Shown: positions 27,959 to 38,481, numbered from the stretch's first letter. The stretch: DNA of 64,000 bases from an uncultured Acinetobacter sp. (GCF_947626835.1 NZ_CANQTS010000006.1:37682-101681), one strand, 5' to 3'. Program-made: numbers and translations. The notes: generated by a model from the letters alone, not told the origin.

Positions 27959-29380
27959 ATGAATTTAGGTCTAACTGCATTAGAGTTGGCGCGTATTCAG
28001 TTTGCATTTACTGTGTCGTTCCATATTATTTTTCCAGCGATTTCGATTGGTTTAGCCAGTTTTTTGGCCGTATTGGAATACCGTTGGCTGAAAACCAAAG
28101 ATCCGGTTTATCAAGATTTATTTAAATTCTGGGTCAAAATCTTTGCTGTGGCTTTTGGGATGGGCGTGGTATCCGGCGTGGTGATGAGTTACCAGTTTGG
28201 CACCAACTGGAGTGAATTTTCCCGTGTGGCAGGCAGCGTCACTGGTCCTTTACTGACCTATGAAGTGTTAAGTGCTTTCTTCTTAGAGGCTGGCTTTTTA
28301 GGCATTATGTTGTTTGGTTGGGGACGTGTTGGACCACGGGCACATTTTTTTGCCACACTGATGGTTGCCATTGGTACATGTATTTCTATGTTTTGGATTT
28401 TATCATCCAACAGTTGGATGCAAACACCGCAAGGCTTTAGTATTCAAAATGGTTTGATTGTGCCTGAGGATTGGTTTGCGATTGTATTTAATCCATCGTT
28501 TCCGTATCGCTTTTTACATATGGCAGCCGCTGCATTTTTAGTGTCTGCATTATTGGTTGCAGCCACCGCTGCTTGGCATTTATTAAAAGGTCGCCGTGAC
28601 CGTTTAGTTAAAACCTCTTTTTCGATGGCACTTTGGTTAATTTTAATACTTGCACCGTTGCAAGCAGTGATTGGTGACTTTCATGGTTTAAATACCCTAA
28701 AACATCAACCTGCTAAATTAGCAGCCATTGAGGGACATTGGGAAACCAACCATGATCATGGTATGCCACTGTATTTATTTGGTATGCCAGATATGCAAGC
28801 GGAAGAAACCAAATATGCCATTGGTATTCCAAACTTGGGTAGCTTGATTATGACCCACACCTTAGACGGTAAAGTGACAGGCTTAAAAGAGTTTGCACCT
28901 GAAGATCGTCCAAATTCACTGGTGGTGTTTTGGAGTTTCCGTATTATGGTGGGCTTAGGTGTCTTGATGATTATATTGGCACTGTGGGGTTTATGGTCAC
29001 GCCGTAAAGATGCTTTATACGAAAATAAGCACTTGCAACGCTTTGCTTTAATCATGGGTCCATCGGGTTTTATTGCTGTGCTTGCCGGTTGGTTTACCAC
29101 AGAAGTGGGCCGTCAGCCTTGGGTAATTTATGGGGTTATGCGTACTAAAGATGCCTTATCTGCGGTATCCGCTGAGCAAGTCGGCTTTACCTTAATTTTA
29201 TTTGTACTGGTGTACTGTGTGGTGTTTGGAATTGGGATTTATTATATGTTGCGTCTGCTGCATAAGGGGCCTGAATTTATCCATTCACAACCCGCCAACG
29301 AACAAGACGTTATCCTGGCATCTAAACGTCCATTGAGCAGCGTTAAAGAAGACTTAGCTGACGAGGAGCACAAACAATGA
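27959..29380 (+). CDS. cioA: Cytochrome bd-type quinol oxidase subunit I (CIO type)
   Basis: Haem-binding subunit of a bd oxidase in the inner membrane that passes electrons from quinol to oxygen. The protein is 473 residues, shorter than E. coli CydA because the Q-loop is short, as in the cyanide-insensitive (CIO) branch. Landmarks are the N-terminal LARIQFAFTVSFHIIFPA (haem His), GVVSGVVMSYQFGTNW and the conserved GRQPWVIYGVMRT. A GGTGAGGTAGCAGC ribosome site precedes the ATG. The stop overlaps the start of subunit II by ATGA. Confidence 0.95.
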   Translation: MNLGLTALELARIQFAFTVSFHIIFPAISIGLASFLAVLEYRWLKTKDPVYQDLFKFWVKIFAVAFGMGVVSGVVMSYQFGTNWSEFSRVAGSVTGPLLTYEVLSAFFLEAGFLGIMLFGWGRVGPRAHFFATLMVAIGTCISMFWILSSNSWMQTPQGFSIQNGLIVPEDWFAIVFNPSFPYRFLHMAAAAFLVSALLVAATAAWHLLKGRRDRLVKTSFSMALWLILILAPLQAVIGDFHGLNTLKHQPAKLAAIEGHWETNHDHGMPLYLFGMPDMQAEETKYAIGIPNLGSLIMTHTLDGKVTGLKEFAPEDRPNSLVVFWSFRIMVGLGVLMIILALWGLWSRRKDALYENKHLQRFALIMGPSGFIAVLAGWFTTEVGRQPWVIYGVMRTKDALSAVSAEQVGFTLILFVLVYCVVFGIGIYYMLRLLHKGPEFIHSQPANEQDVILASKRPLSSVKEDLADEEHKQ

Positions 29381-30384
29381 TTGATTTATCTTTGATTTGG
29401 GTGGTCATCATCGCCATTGGGGTCTTTATTTATGTGATGCTAGATGGTTTTGATTTAGGGATTGGGATTTTATTTCCCTTTATTAAAGACAAACAAGAAC
29501 GCGATGTGATGATGAATACCGTCGCGCCTGTTTGGGATGGTAATGAAACATGGATGGTGTTGGGCGGTGCAGCCTTGTTTGCCGCGTTTCCAGTGGTGTA
29601 TGCCACAGTGCTGTCAGCTTTATATTTACCTATTACTTTTATGGTGATTGCACTGATCTTTCGTGGGGTGGCTTTTGAATTTCGCTTTAAATCACAGCGT
29701 TCACAACATTGGTGGGATCGCGCCTTTATTTGGGGCTCTGTTTTTGCAAGTTTCTGTCAAGGGGTGATTTTAGGAGCATATATTCAAGGTATTCCAACCA
29801 ATGCTTTAGGGGTCTACACAGGTAATGGTTGGGACTGGTTGACGCCATTTTCGTTATTCACGGGTGTAGGGGTCGTGGTACTGTATGCCGCATTGGGTTG
29901 TGGTTGGTTAATTTTTAAAACTGTAGATCGTTTGCAAAAAGACATGTATGCCTTAATGCCAAAATTACTCATGGCGTTGTTTGTCATTTTTGCAGCGGTC
30001 AGTATTTACACGCCAATGGCACATCCTGATATTGCTGCACGTTGGTTTAATCCTGATTTAGTCATGTATTTAAGTCCTGTACCGCTGTTGGTGGTGTTAT
30101 TTACCTTCTTGGCGATTCGTGCTTGTCATCATGGCTATGAGTTACGTCCATTTATCTATACTTTGGCCCTGATGTTTTTAGCCTATACAGGTTTTATTAT
30201 TAGTTTATGGCCTTACATCATTCCGCCATCGCTTAGCATTTGGCAGGCAGCAGCACCTGAGAGTAGTCAGTTGTTTGCCTTAATTGGTGCTTTAGTCCTG
30301 ATTCCAATCATCTTAATGTATACCATCGCGTCGTATTGGGTATTTCGTGACAAAGTACGTATAGGCGATGACGGTTATCACTAG
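29377..30384 (+). CDS. cioB: Cytochrome bd-type quinol oxidase subunit II (CIO type)
   Basis: Partner of subunit I, 335 residues with about eight membrane helices. Landmarks are VMLDGFDLGIGILFPF, APVWDGNETWMVLGGAALFAAFP, and WPYIIPPSLSIWQAAAPESS. The start overlaps the subunit I stop by four bases (ATGA), so the two are translationally coupled. A third tiny gene follows nine bases after its stop. Confidence 0.95.
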   Translation: MIDLSLIWVVIIAIGVFIYVMLDGFDLGIGILFPFIKDKQERDVMMNTVAPVWDGNETWMVLGGAALFAAFPVVYATVLSALYLPITFMVIALIFRGVAFEFRFKSQRSQHWWDRAFIWGSVFASFCQGVILGAYIQGIPTNALGVYTGNGWDWLTPFSLFTGVGVVVLYAALGCGWLIFKTVDRLQKDMYALMPKLLMALFVIFAAVSIYTPMAHPDIAARWFNPDLVMYLSPVPLLVVLFTFLAIRACHHGYELRPFIYTLALMFLAYTGFIISLWPYIIPPSLSIWQAAAPESSQLFALIGALVLIPIILMYTIASYWVFRDKVRIGDDGYH

Positions 30385-30393
30385 GAGGTAACT

Positions 30394-30501
30394 ATGAAAC
30401 TATCGCAAACACAGTGGTTTATTGTGCTGTGGCTGGCTGGTTTTATTGCATTGGCGTTGATTGCAGGGGCATTTCGGATGTTGGTGCAATTGGCTTATTA
30501 A
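30394..30501 (+). CDS. DUF2474-type 35-residue bd-oxidase small subunit
   Basis: A 35-residue single-helix protein beginning MKLSQTQWFIVLWLAGF and ending in FRMLVQLAY. It directly follows subunit II, with AGGAGG six bases before its ATG. The W-F-x-x-L-W-x-x-G-F pattern is that of DUF2474, the small accessory peptide encoded after CIO-type oxidases and analogous to CydX of E. coli. CydX-like peptides stabilise the haems of subunit I; this role is inferred here. A terminator follows, closing the three-gene operon. Confidence 0.85.
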   Translation: MKLSQTQWFIVLWLAGFIALALIAGAFRMLVQLAY

Positions 30502-30515
30502 GTGAAATGTGTTCT

Positions 30516-30543
30516 AAAATGGCTCGTTAAACGAGCCATTTTT
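30516..30543 (+). terminator. Terminator after the bd oxidase operon
   Basis: Stem AAAATGGCTCG / CGAGCCATTTT with a 5-nt loop, then T residues. Confidence 0.88.
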
Positions 30544-30583
30544 ATGATAAAAAGTACAGAAAATCAGCAGATTTTTTGCTAAA

Positions 30584-31420
30584 ATGTTGCGCTTTATTGG
30601 CGATCAGTTGAGTGCTATGTCCTTAGAATTGCAAAACCTCTTTCATGCCTTCGCGCTGAGTGAACAACAGCTTAAACATATTTTGCTGTATTTGGACTGT
30701 AAAGATGTAGAGACATTGCAACGAGGTTTAAACCAAGCTGCTGAAAAGCGTGCCTTACAATCTGTAACCCAGTTGTATGTACTGCAACAAAGTGAACAAA
30801 CTCCCTCCATTAGCTACGCCATTGCGCCACTGTTGTGCAGTGTGTTAGATCACAGCACACATTATGTGGCGCAAGCTGAAGCTTGGTTAACTGACTTTTA
30901 TCAGCATTATTTCCGTATTGATGCTTTAGCTTCAGCCAAAGCACAATCATTAAACAATATGCAGCTTTGTTTGGCGCTCAGCGAAACTCAGCTTAGTCCA
31001 ACTGAGTTTTATGTGGCCAGTCTGTTACAAGCCTTACTGGATCCAAATGCCAAAAAAATTGTGACTTTAGGTCAGCAACAATTAATTGCTGAGCTTAAAC
31101 AGCAATTGATGGCATATTACGCCGTAGAAATTCTTGAGATTTGTTCAAGCTTTAGTACGATTGAATTAACTGAAACACAAACCAAAAAACTATTTTGGAA
31201 ACGTAAAGATGAAACTTTGGCACAGGTCAGTCAACAGATTGCCTATGACAATTCGCCTTTGATTGCCAAATTATGCGATTTATCCCGTACGGATGCAGAG
31301 CGCTTTATTGATGATTTGATGTATGGCGAACATGTATTTGAAAAAGTTTCGGTACTGGGTGAGTTTAGTGACACGGTATATAAGCATCAGCAGGAAATAC
31401 TGCACAAAATGAGTGCCTAA
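30584..31420 (+). CDS. Hypothetical protein, 278 residues
   Basis: Not recognised. A soluble, mostly helical protein rich in Leu, Gln and Ala, without signal or membrane segment. The middle has repeated Gln-rich helices and the end is charged (KKLFWKRKDETLAQVSQQ). The ATG at the 12th codon (MSLELQNLF) is an alternative start; neither has a strong ribosome site, so the N-terminus is uncertain. It lies between two terminators and is transcribed alone. Confidence 0.72.
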   Translation: MLRFIGDQLSAMSLELQNLFHAFALSEQQLKHILLYLDCKDVETLQRGLNQAAEKRALQSVTQLYVLQQSEQTPSISYAIAPLLCSVLDHSTHYVAQAEAWLTDFYQHYFRIDALASAKAQSLNNMQLCLALSETQLSPTEFYVASLLQALLDPNAKKIVTLGQQQLIAELKQQLMAYYAVEILEICSSFSTIELTETQTKKLFWKRKDETLAQVSQQIAYDNSPLIAKLCDLSRTDAERFIDDLMYGEHVFEKVSVLGEFSDTVYKHQQEILHKMSA

Positions 31421-31430
31421 ACCTAACATC

Positions 31431-31452
31431 AGCAGCTTCGGCTGCTTTTTTT
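31431..31452 (+). terminator. Terminator with UUCG loop
   Basis: Stem AGCAGC / GCTGCT closing a TTCG tetraloop, then seven T residues. Confidence 0.92.
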
Positions 31453-31548
31453 ATTCAAAATCTAACGCTTATCAAAGATGCTATACCTGTGTATTTAAAT
31501 CGCCTAAACTTTGCAGATTCGCTATAAACAATAACAAGGTCGTTGACG

Positions 31549-32247
31549 ATGACAAAAATTTATTTGGTGCGCCACGGACAAGCGTCTTTTGGTGCAGCCA
31601 ACTATGATCAGCTATCTGAACGTGGTCAGATGCAGGCCAAAGCTTTGGGGCGATACTTTAAACGCGTGCTTCAACAGCAACCTTATGTCGTAGCAGGTGC
31701 TTTACAGCGTCATCAGCACACTGCGCAATTGGCCTTAGCTGCCTCATTTGCGCAGGCCAATATTCATACCTCTACACTGTGGAATGAGTTTGACCACCAA
31801 CATGTATTGGCGCAATATGATCCACGCTTTGCCGAGCCGCAGTGGTTACAACAACAATTAAAAGACCTAAAACAGCCGCGCGATTATTTAGCCCAACTGT
31901 TTTATCCTGCCATGCAGCGGTGGAGTGAGGCAAATGCTGAGCATCAGTATCAAGAAACATGGCTAGATTTTCAGCATCGGGTCAAACAAGCCTTAGATGC
32001 ACTCTGCCATGAGATAGCAATCCATGCGCCACCTGTCGCTGTGGTGTTTAGCTCCGGTGGGGTGATTTCAGTGGCCGTGGCTCAAGTGCTGGGTTTATCT
32101 GCACAACAAACTTTTGCACTCAATTGGCAAATCAGCAATGCCAGTTTTACAACATTAACTTATGTAGATGGTCAGCTTCATTTATGTAGTTTAAATGAAC
32201 ATCATTATTTGCTTGAGCAACAGCCTGATTTACTCACTTGGCTTTAA
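31549..32247 (+). CDS. Histidine phosphatase superfamily protein
   Basis: Phosphoglycerate-mutase-like phosphatase of 232 residues. The catalytic histidine is in IYLVRHGQASFGAANYDQLSERG. Arg in GALQRHQHT and the second His region VVFSSGGVISV complete the superfamily core, although the second motif reads SSGG where many members have SHGG, so the usual second His is absent. The start ATG (AAGG upstream) is preferred to a TTG two codons earlier. The substrate is unknown. Confidence 0.82.
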   Translation: MTKIYLVRHGQASFGAANYDQLSERGQMQAKALGRYFKRVLQQQPYVVAGALQRHQHTAQLALAASFAQANIHTSTLWNEFDHQHVLAQYDPRFAEPQWLQQQLKDLKQPRDYLAQLFYPAMQRWSEANAEHQYQETWLDFQHRVKQALDALCHEIAIHAPPVAVVFSSGGVISVAVAQVLGLSAQQTFALNWQISNASFTTLTYVDGQLHLCSLNEHHYLLEQQPDLLTWL

Positions 32248-32361
32248 TGATGAAACAGCGGAATTCACATGAAAATCTACATAAATAGAATGATTCTTAT
32301 TTTTAACTGTTTGTGTAAAATGCGCGAAAATGTACAGAAAATGGCATTAAAAAAGTAAAAA

Positions 32362-32380
32362 TTGATCAAATTTTAATCAA
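32362..32380. promoter_or_regulatory. Inverted repeat upstream of the desaturase gene
   Basis: TTGAT-N9-ATCAA with matching inner bases (TTGATCAAA / TTTAATCAA), about 85 bases before the desaturase ATG. The shape fits a repressor or activator site, but the protein that would bind is unknown. Confidence 0.35.
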
Positions 32381-32465
32381 ACCCACTTAAAAAAGCACAT
32401 TAGCCGATTCTTTTTTTGCAAATTTGATTTAATGTACAACTGTCCATAAATTAAAGGTTTTGCAT

Positions 32466-33518
32466 ATGTCAATTTCCTCAGAGATGACAGACCAACAACG
32501 GATTCAAAAGGTCCGAACTGTGGTTACTCAAGCAGGAGAGGAGCTACGTGAACGTCATCCCATTTTAAAGCATCAAGACTTTATTGGTGCGAGCATTTTG
32601 GTCTTTGCGTTATCAGGTATGCTTGGCTGTGCTGCATTGTACGCATATGGAGTTTTTCCTGCGTGGGCATGTATTCCGCTAATTGCGATCTTTGCATCTT
32701 TGACCCATGAATTAGAGCACGATCTGATTCATTATATGTATTTTAAAAAGAATAAAGTCGCGCATCATATCATGATGAGCTTGGTGTGGTTAGCGCGTCC
32801 GAACACCATTAGCCCATGGACACGTCGACGCATGCATTTGCATCACCATAAGTTTTCAGGCACAGAACATGACCTAGAAGAACGTGGTATTGGCAATGGT
32901 ATGCCATGGGGTCTGCGCCGTATTTTAATCACTAGCGATCAGTTGATGACAGTATATTTACGTCCTATACAAATGTTGAAGATGCTGAAACTGTTTGTGT
33001 CAAAACAGCCTGAAAATGAGCGTCGTCGTACCGTGATTTCACAAATTCTGGGCTTTATTCCGTTGGGTTTAATGTACTACGGTTTATGGTACTGTTTTGT
33101 GATTTTCCACGTGGTCGATCATATGGCTGTTTGGTTTGGCTCAGCAGTAGAATGGTCAAGCAATACTTTAGCTGCGATGAAAGTAGTCAACTTCTTGGCT
33201 GTGGTCTGGGTGATTCCAAACTTTATTCGCTCATTTAGCTTACAGTTTATTAGCTCAAATATGCATTATTATGGCGATATTGACCCACGTGATGTGATTA
33301 AGCAAACCCAAGTGTTGACGCCGTGGTGGTTGTTACCGTTCCAAATTTTCTGCTGTAATTTTGGTTCAACCCATGCTATTCATCACTTTGTGGTAAAAGA
33401 ACCGTTCTATATTCGTCAAATGACCTCAAAAACTGCACATAAGGTTATGCGTGAGGTGGGTGTGCGCTTTAATGATTATGGTACCTTTAAGCGTGTCAAT
33501 CGTTGGAATAAAGCTTAA
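32466..33518 (+). CDS. Membrane fatty acid desaturase
   Basis: Integral membrane di-iron desaturase of 350 residues. The three histidine boxes are HELEHDLIH near residue 83, HLHHHKFSG near 121 and HAIHHFV near 301, with hydrophobic segments between them. Enzymes of this type introduce double bonds into acyl chains for membrane fluidity. The position of desaturation cannot be told. The ATG has AAAGG seven bases upstream. An inverted repeat in the 200-base leader suggests regulation. Confidence 0.9.
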   Translation: MSISSEMTDQQRIQKVRTVVTQAGEELRERHPILKHQDFIGASILVFALSGMLGCAALYAYGVFPAWACIPLIAIFASLTHELEHDLIHYMYFKKNKVAHHIMMSLVWLARPNTISPWTRRRMHLHHHKFSGTEHDLEERGIGNGMPWGLRRILITSDQLMTVYLRPIQMLKMLKLFVSKQPENERRRTVISQILGFIPLGLMYYGLWYCFVIFHVVDHMAVWFGSAVEWSSNTLAAMKVVNFLAVVWVIPNFIRSFSLQFISSNMHYYGDIDPRDVIKQTQVLTPWWLLPFQIFCCNFGSTHAIHHFVVKEPFYIRQMTSKTAHKVMREVGVRFNDYGTFKRVNRWNKA

Positions 33519-33538
33519 TATTCAATTGGATCATCAAA

Positions 33539-33564
33539 AGCTAGACTGAGGTCTGGCTTTTTTT
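33539..33564 (+). terminator. Terminator after the desaturase gene
   Basis: Stem AGCTAGAC / GTCTGGCT (one wobble), loop TGAG, seven T residues. Confidence 0.88.
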
Positions 33565-33632
33565 ATGCCCAAATACTTGCCTGCAACAGGCTTTGTTTTT
33601 AAGCTAAAGTGACCATAAAAGCGAAATAATTT

Positions 33633-34376
33633 ATGAAATTAAAAATTGCCACTTTGGGGTTATTGCCTATCCTTGCTATGCAAGCCAAATATGTGAAGAA
33701 AAATACCCCACGTTTAAGTGAGCCCAGTGGCGCTCGTCAAGGACAATGTGGGCAAGGAACATCCCTGTCAATTCTGATTGTTGGGGATTCTGCCGCAGCA
33801 GGGGTGGGGGTTGAGCAACAAAGTCAGGCTTTGCTTGGGCAATTGTTACAGCGCTTACAACATGATTATCAGGTTAACTATCACTTAGAAGCCAAAAGTG
33901 GGCGTACCACCGCACAATTAATACAAGCCATTCAAAAATTACCCATCCAACATTTTGATGTGGTGGTGACTTCAATTGGCGTGAATGATGTGACTTGCTT
34001 AATTTCACCTCAAGCATGGTTGGCACAGCAACAACGTTTATATTGCATAATCCAGCATAAATTTAATCCAAAATTGATTGTGGTGGCAAGTGTTCCCCCA
34101 ATGCAGCTTTTTCCTGCTTTGCCACAGCCCATGGCATGGCTACTTGGGCAATATGCCAAAGAAATGAACCAATCTTTACAGCGTTATATGGCATCACAGC
34201 CTAACATGCTAGGCTTAGCGTATGATTTAGCAGAGTATCAAGCCATGAATCTGCAGATGGCCAGTGATGGTTTTCATCCAAGTGCTGAAATTTATGCGTT
34301 TTGGGCAGATAAAATGGCCAAGAAAATTAAACGCAGATTAATGAAGCACCCGTCTCAACAGTTATTTGAAGATTAA
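33633..34376 (+). CDS. SGNH/GDSL-type esterase
   Basis: Hydrolase of 247 residues. An N-terminal hydrophobic stretch (about 4-17) may be a signal or anchor. The nucleophile Ser53 is in ILIVGDSAAAGVG (block I), block III is SIGVNDVT and the Asp-His pair is in SDGFHPS (block V). This fits secreted or periplasmic esterases/lipases of the SGNH fold. The substrate is unknown. The next gene starts five bases after the stop, so the two form a pair. Confidence 0.88.
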   Translation: MKLKIATLGLLPILAMQAKYVKKNTPRLSEPSGARQGQCGQGTSLSILIVGDSAAAGVGVEQQSQALLGQLLQRLQHDYQVNYHLEAKSGRTTAQLIQAIQKLPIQHFDVVVTSIGVNDVTCLISPQAWLAQQQRLYCIIQHKFNPKLIVVASVPPMQLFPALPQPMAWLLGQYAKEMNQSLQRYMASQPNMLGLAYDLAEYQAMNLQMASDGFHPSAEIYAFWADKMAKKIKRRLMKHPSQQLFED

Positions 34377-34381
34377 AGGCA

Positions 34382-34972
34382 ATGACTATGCGCATCGAAA
34401 CCCATCCTTTACCGCCTTTTTTACCCAATCATGCTAAATTGTTGATGTTAGGTTCATTTCCTCCGCAACAACATCGTTGGAAAATGCAGTTTTATTACCC
34501 TAATTATCAAAATGACATGTGGAAAATCTTTGGGCTGATCTTTTTTAAAGACGCTTATTATTTTTTAGATGTGGCAAATAAATGCTTTCATGAACAAAAA
34601 ATACGTGATTTTTTAACTCAAATTGGCATCGCGATTTATGATACGGCTTATCAAGTGATTCGCTTAAACAACAATGCTGCAGATAAGTTTTTACAAATTT
34701 ATACACCAACAGATTTAAATGTATTACTGGCTAAAATTCCACAGTGTCAGCATATAATCACCACAGGCGACAAAGCCACAGATACTTTGCTGGAGGCCAT
34801 GTCCATAGGCACCATAAAGCCTAAAATAGGTGAAATGAGTGAAGCGTATTTTGCACAACGTGAATTAAAGCTCTACCGTTTGCCATCTTCCTCAAGAGCT
34901 TATCCCTTAGCCCTTGAGAAAAAAGCTGCTGCATATGCCGAAGTCTTTAAAAATATAGGTTTACTAAAATAG
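34382..34972 (+). CDS. Uracil-DNA glycosylase superfamily protein
   Basis: Protein of 196 residues with the UDG-fold pattern of the Mug/HDG side: LLMLGSFPPQQHRWKMQFYYPNYQNDMWKI at the N-terminus, IITTGDKATDTL in the middle and RLPSSSRAYP near the end. Such proteins flip and remove damaged bases (uracil, hypoxanthine), but the catalytic residue of this subgroup is not evident, so activity is inferred. Coupled with the SGNH gene; AAAGG is present ahead of the ATG. Confidence 0.75.
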   Translation: MTMRIETHPLPPFLPNHAKLLMLGSFPPQQHRWKMQFYYPNYQNDMWKIFGLIFFKDAYYFLDVANKCFHEQKIRDFLTQIGIAIYDTAYQVIRLNNNAADKFLQIYTPTDLNVLLAKIPQCQHIITTGDKATDTLLEAMSIGTIKPKIGEMSEAYFAQRELKLYRLPSSSRAYPLALEKKAAAYAEVFKNIGLLK

Positions 34973-34982
34973 CCTAAGTTAA

Positions 34983-35420
34983 TTAGACATCATATTCAAC
35001 ATAATCCCATAAATTTAAACGCGCTTTAATATCACGGCGTAAAGTCGGCAGCATAGGTAGCAAAGTACCGTCTAGCCATAAGCCAAGTGCTTCAGCTGAA
35101 ATCACTTGTTGCTCGGCATCTACCACTTGAGCACCGCTGACCACTAAACGACTGGCACCAAAATCTTGGGTTTCAATACCTTTAAATAACACTTGCAGTT
35201 CATGACCAGTATCAAAAATCACCCAATCGAGTTCAATATGAATGGCTTGATCTGACTGTAGTACCACTTGACCATTTAAATGTGCGCTTTCATGCAGACA
35301 ATCATGTTCAACACGTACTTTAGTTAATACCCAATCTTGACCGCCAAGTTGAGCAAGTGTCATGTGAGGTGTAAGCAGATCATTAAAATTAAATTGACGC
35401 TGAAGATCGAAAAATTGCAT
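34983..35420 (-). CDS. Hypothetical protein, 145 residues
   Basis: Not recognised. The core starts MQFFDLQRQFNFNDLLTPH and is beta-rich with a lipid- or ligand-binding-like pattern (alternating polar and hydrophobic residues). No signal peptide. The frame stays open about 29 codons upstream, but those codons encode an atypical hydrophobic stretch and no start there has a ribosome site; the ATG chosen has none either. It lies on the minus strand below the phospholipase D gene. Confidence 0.65.
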   Translation of the reverse strand: MQFFDLQRQFNFNDLLTPHMTLAQLGGQDWVLTKVRVEHDCLHESAHLNGQVVLQSDQAIHIELDWVIFDTGHELQVLFKGIETQDFGASRLVVSGAQVVDAEQQVISAEALGLWLDGTLLPMLPTLRRDIKARLNLWDYVEYDV

Positions 35421-35536
35421 ACAAGGAGATGGGATAAGAAAAAACCGCATCTTAAAACAAATCAGTAGGTGAGTAAATTTGTTGGCTACTTTAAGCCAAA
35501 ACAACACTCAGCTCAGATATTTTTTATCTTATGTGC

Positions 35537-37090
35537 TTACATTAACCATTCAATCGGTAGAAATGACACGGCATAAATTGCCATCCGCTGAAACGCTGTG
35601 GTTTCAGGATCATGTGTATGTTGAATGACTGTGCCATCTGCTTGTTGTTCATACCATATAATTTGATCATGTTGATTAAGCTTAAGTTGATAGGCAATAC
35701 GTGGTAAGTAGAGTTCTAAACTTTGCTTAATCTGCTGCTGTAATACAGCAGATTCTACCACTAAGCCGACTTCGCTATTTAAATGTGCTGAGCGTGGGTC
35801 AAAGTTAAACGAACCAATAAAGACTTTTCCATCCATATCAAAAAACTTAGCATGTAAACTCGAATGACTTTTACCCTTAGCAGGAATTAAATTGCCGGTA
35901 AGACGCTCATACCAAGTTCGATCTAAGCGTTTAATGTAGGGTTTAAATTCATACAGTTCTACACCACTTTTGAGCAGTGGATAGCGGTATTTTTGATAAA
36001 AGGCATGTACTAGTGCCACGTCGTTGGCCACCAATGAATTGGTCAGCACTCTAACCTTGATATTTTGTTTGCGCAACTGGCTTAAATAATGCGTGCCCCT
36101 TGACGTAGGTACAAAATAAGCCGAAACCAATTCAAGTTGTTGCTTGGGTTGTCCCATCAAATCTGTCATTTGTTTTGAAATTAGTTGATGATTTTTGGCT
36201 TGACCACGAATTTTATCAGGGTGATCGCCAACAAAATGTGCTTTCGCCCATTGAATCGAACGTTGTTTAAGTTGCAGTTGAATATCAACTTCGGCAGCTT
36301 GTATTCTTGGTTGCGTATTGGCTTGAGCAAAAATCTCACTTTGATAAGTACGACGTAACTGATTTAACGCATCTGGATCAGGATGAGGCAAAATCTGTTT
36401 GCTGCTATAACTTAAGTCATCATTCCAAAAATCTAAAAATAATGGGTTAGCCGCTTTTAGCGCCGTGCCATAAAACAAAATGTCTAAATCGGTAAACTGA
36501 AAATCATCACTGGCATCAAAGTACTCTCGACTAATATTGCGCCCACCGGTTACGGCAATACTGCCATCGGCAATAATTAATTTATTGTGCATGCGATGAT
36601 TCACCTGTTGTAGGCGCAAGGTGTAATCTAAAACGCGAAAGTTGCGAAATTTATACGGGTTGAACAGTTTAATGGCAAAGTTGGGATGTTGGCTTAAAGC
36701 CTGTAATTGAGGGTCGAGTTGCGTACCATTTTGATCATCAAGTAAAAGACGAACTTTCACCCCACGATCTGCTGCTTTTAACAGTTCCGCCAACATCATG
36801 CGTCCAATTTCGTCATCATTCCATATGTAATACTGTAAATCCAGATGATGTTTGGCTTGGCGGATTAAATACAAACGTGAAGCAAGACTTAAAAATGCAT
36901 CATCCAAAGCAAGATAAGCTGTTAAACCCTTTTCAAGCTGTTGAGCGCTATGTTGATCGTTTAGCCAATGTTGCGTAGGTGCTTGTAGCGCTGGATCAGC
37001 TTTGGCCAAATTGGGCGCAAGATCACAGCCCATCAGTACACTGGCTGTGAGGATTAAGGCGCTTATTTTTGTTATTTGCATATCTTTCAT
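35537..37090 (-). CDS. Phospholipase D / cardiolipin synthase C-like lipoprotein
   Basis: Protein of 517 residues with a lipoprotein signal ending in LMGC (Cys22), so membrane attached and facing the periplasm. Two HKD motifs are present: HRMHNKLIIADGS near residue 165 and HSSLHAKFFDMDGK near 403, each with the following Asn/Glu block (GGRNISREY; GSFNFDPRSAHLNSE). The length and N-terminal layout are those of ClsC-type enzymes, which join phospholipids by transphosphatidylation. A second ATG three codons on is possible as a start. Confidence 0.87.
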   Translation of the reverse strand: MKDMQITKISALILTASVLMGCDLAPNLAKADPALQAPTQHWLNDQHSAQQLEKGLTAYLALDDAFLSLASRLYLIRQAKHHLDLQYYIWNDDEIGRMMLAELLKAADRGVKVRLLLDDQNGTQLDPQLQALSQHPNFAIKLFNPYKFRNFRVLDYTLRLQQVNHRMHNKLIIADGSIAVTGGRNISREYFDASDDFQFTDLDILFYGTALKAANPLFLDFWNDDLSYSSKQILPHPDPDALNQLRRTYQSEIFAQANTQPRIQAAEVDIQLQLKQRSIQWAKAHFVGDHPDKIRGQAKNHQLISKQMTDLMGQPKQQLELVSAYFVPTSRGTHYLSQLRKQNIKVRVLTNSLVANDVALVHAFYQKYRYPLLKSGVELYEFKPYIKRLDRTWYERLTGNLIPAKGKSHSSLHAKFFDMDGKVFIGSFNFDPRSAHLNSEVGLVVESAVLQQQIKQSLELYLPRIAYQLKLNQHDQIIWYEQQADGTVIQHTHDPETTAFQRMAIYAVSFLPIEWLM

Positions 37091-37202
37091 GCTGCTAGGC
37101 TACTGTTAGATGTTATTCAGATAATCAAATGATGTTAGCGCTTGAAACTCAGAATAAAAAGCGGTTACTGTTAGTAAACTGTTAAATCATCGCAATATTT
37201 AA

Positions 37203-38330
<1,128 letters not shown>

Positions 38331-38340
38331 GATAATATTT

Positions 38341-38368
38341 AAAAAAACGGGCATGGTGCCCGTTTTTT
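38341..38368 (+). terminator. Terminator after frmA
   Basis: Stem ACGGGCA / TGCCCGT, loop TGG, A-run before and seven T residues after. Confidence 0.92.
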
Positions 38369-38481
38369 TATGCCATTTTACAATTACCATTTGCAGCAAA
38401 AATTATAAGATTTATTCACCCATTAAAATCTCATCGCAATAAAAATAAGTCTATGAACAAAAAATATTTTTAAAAAAACTA

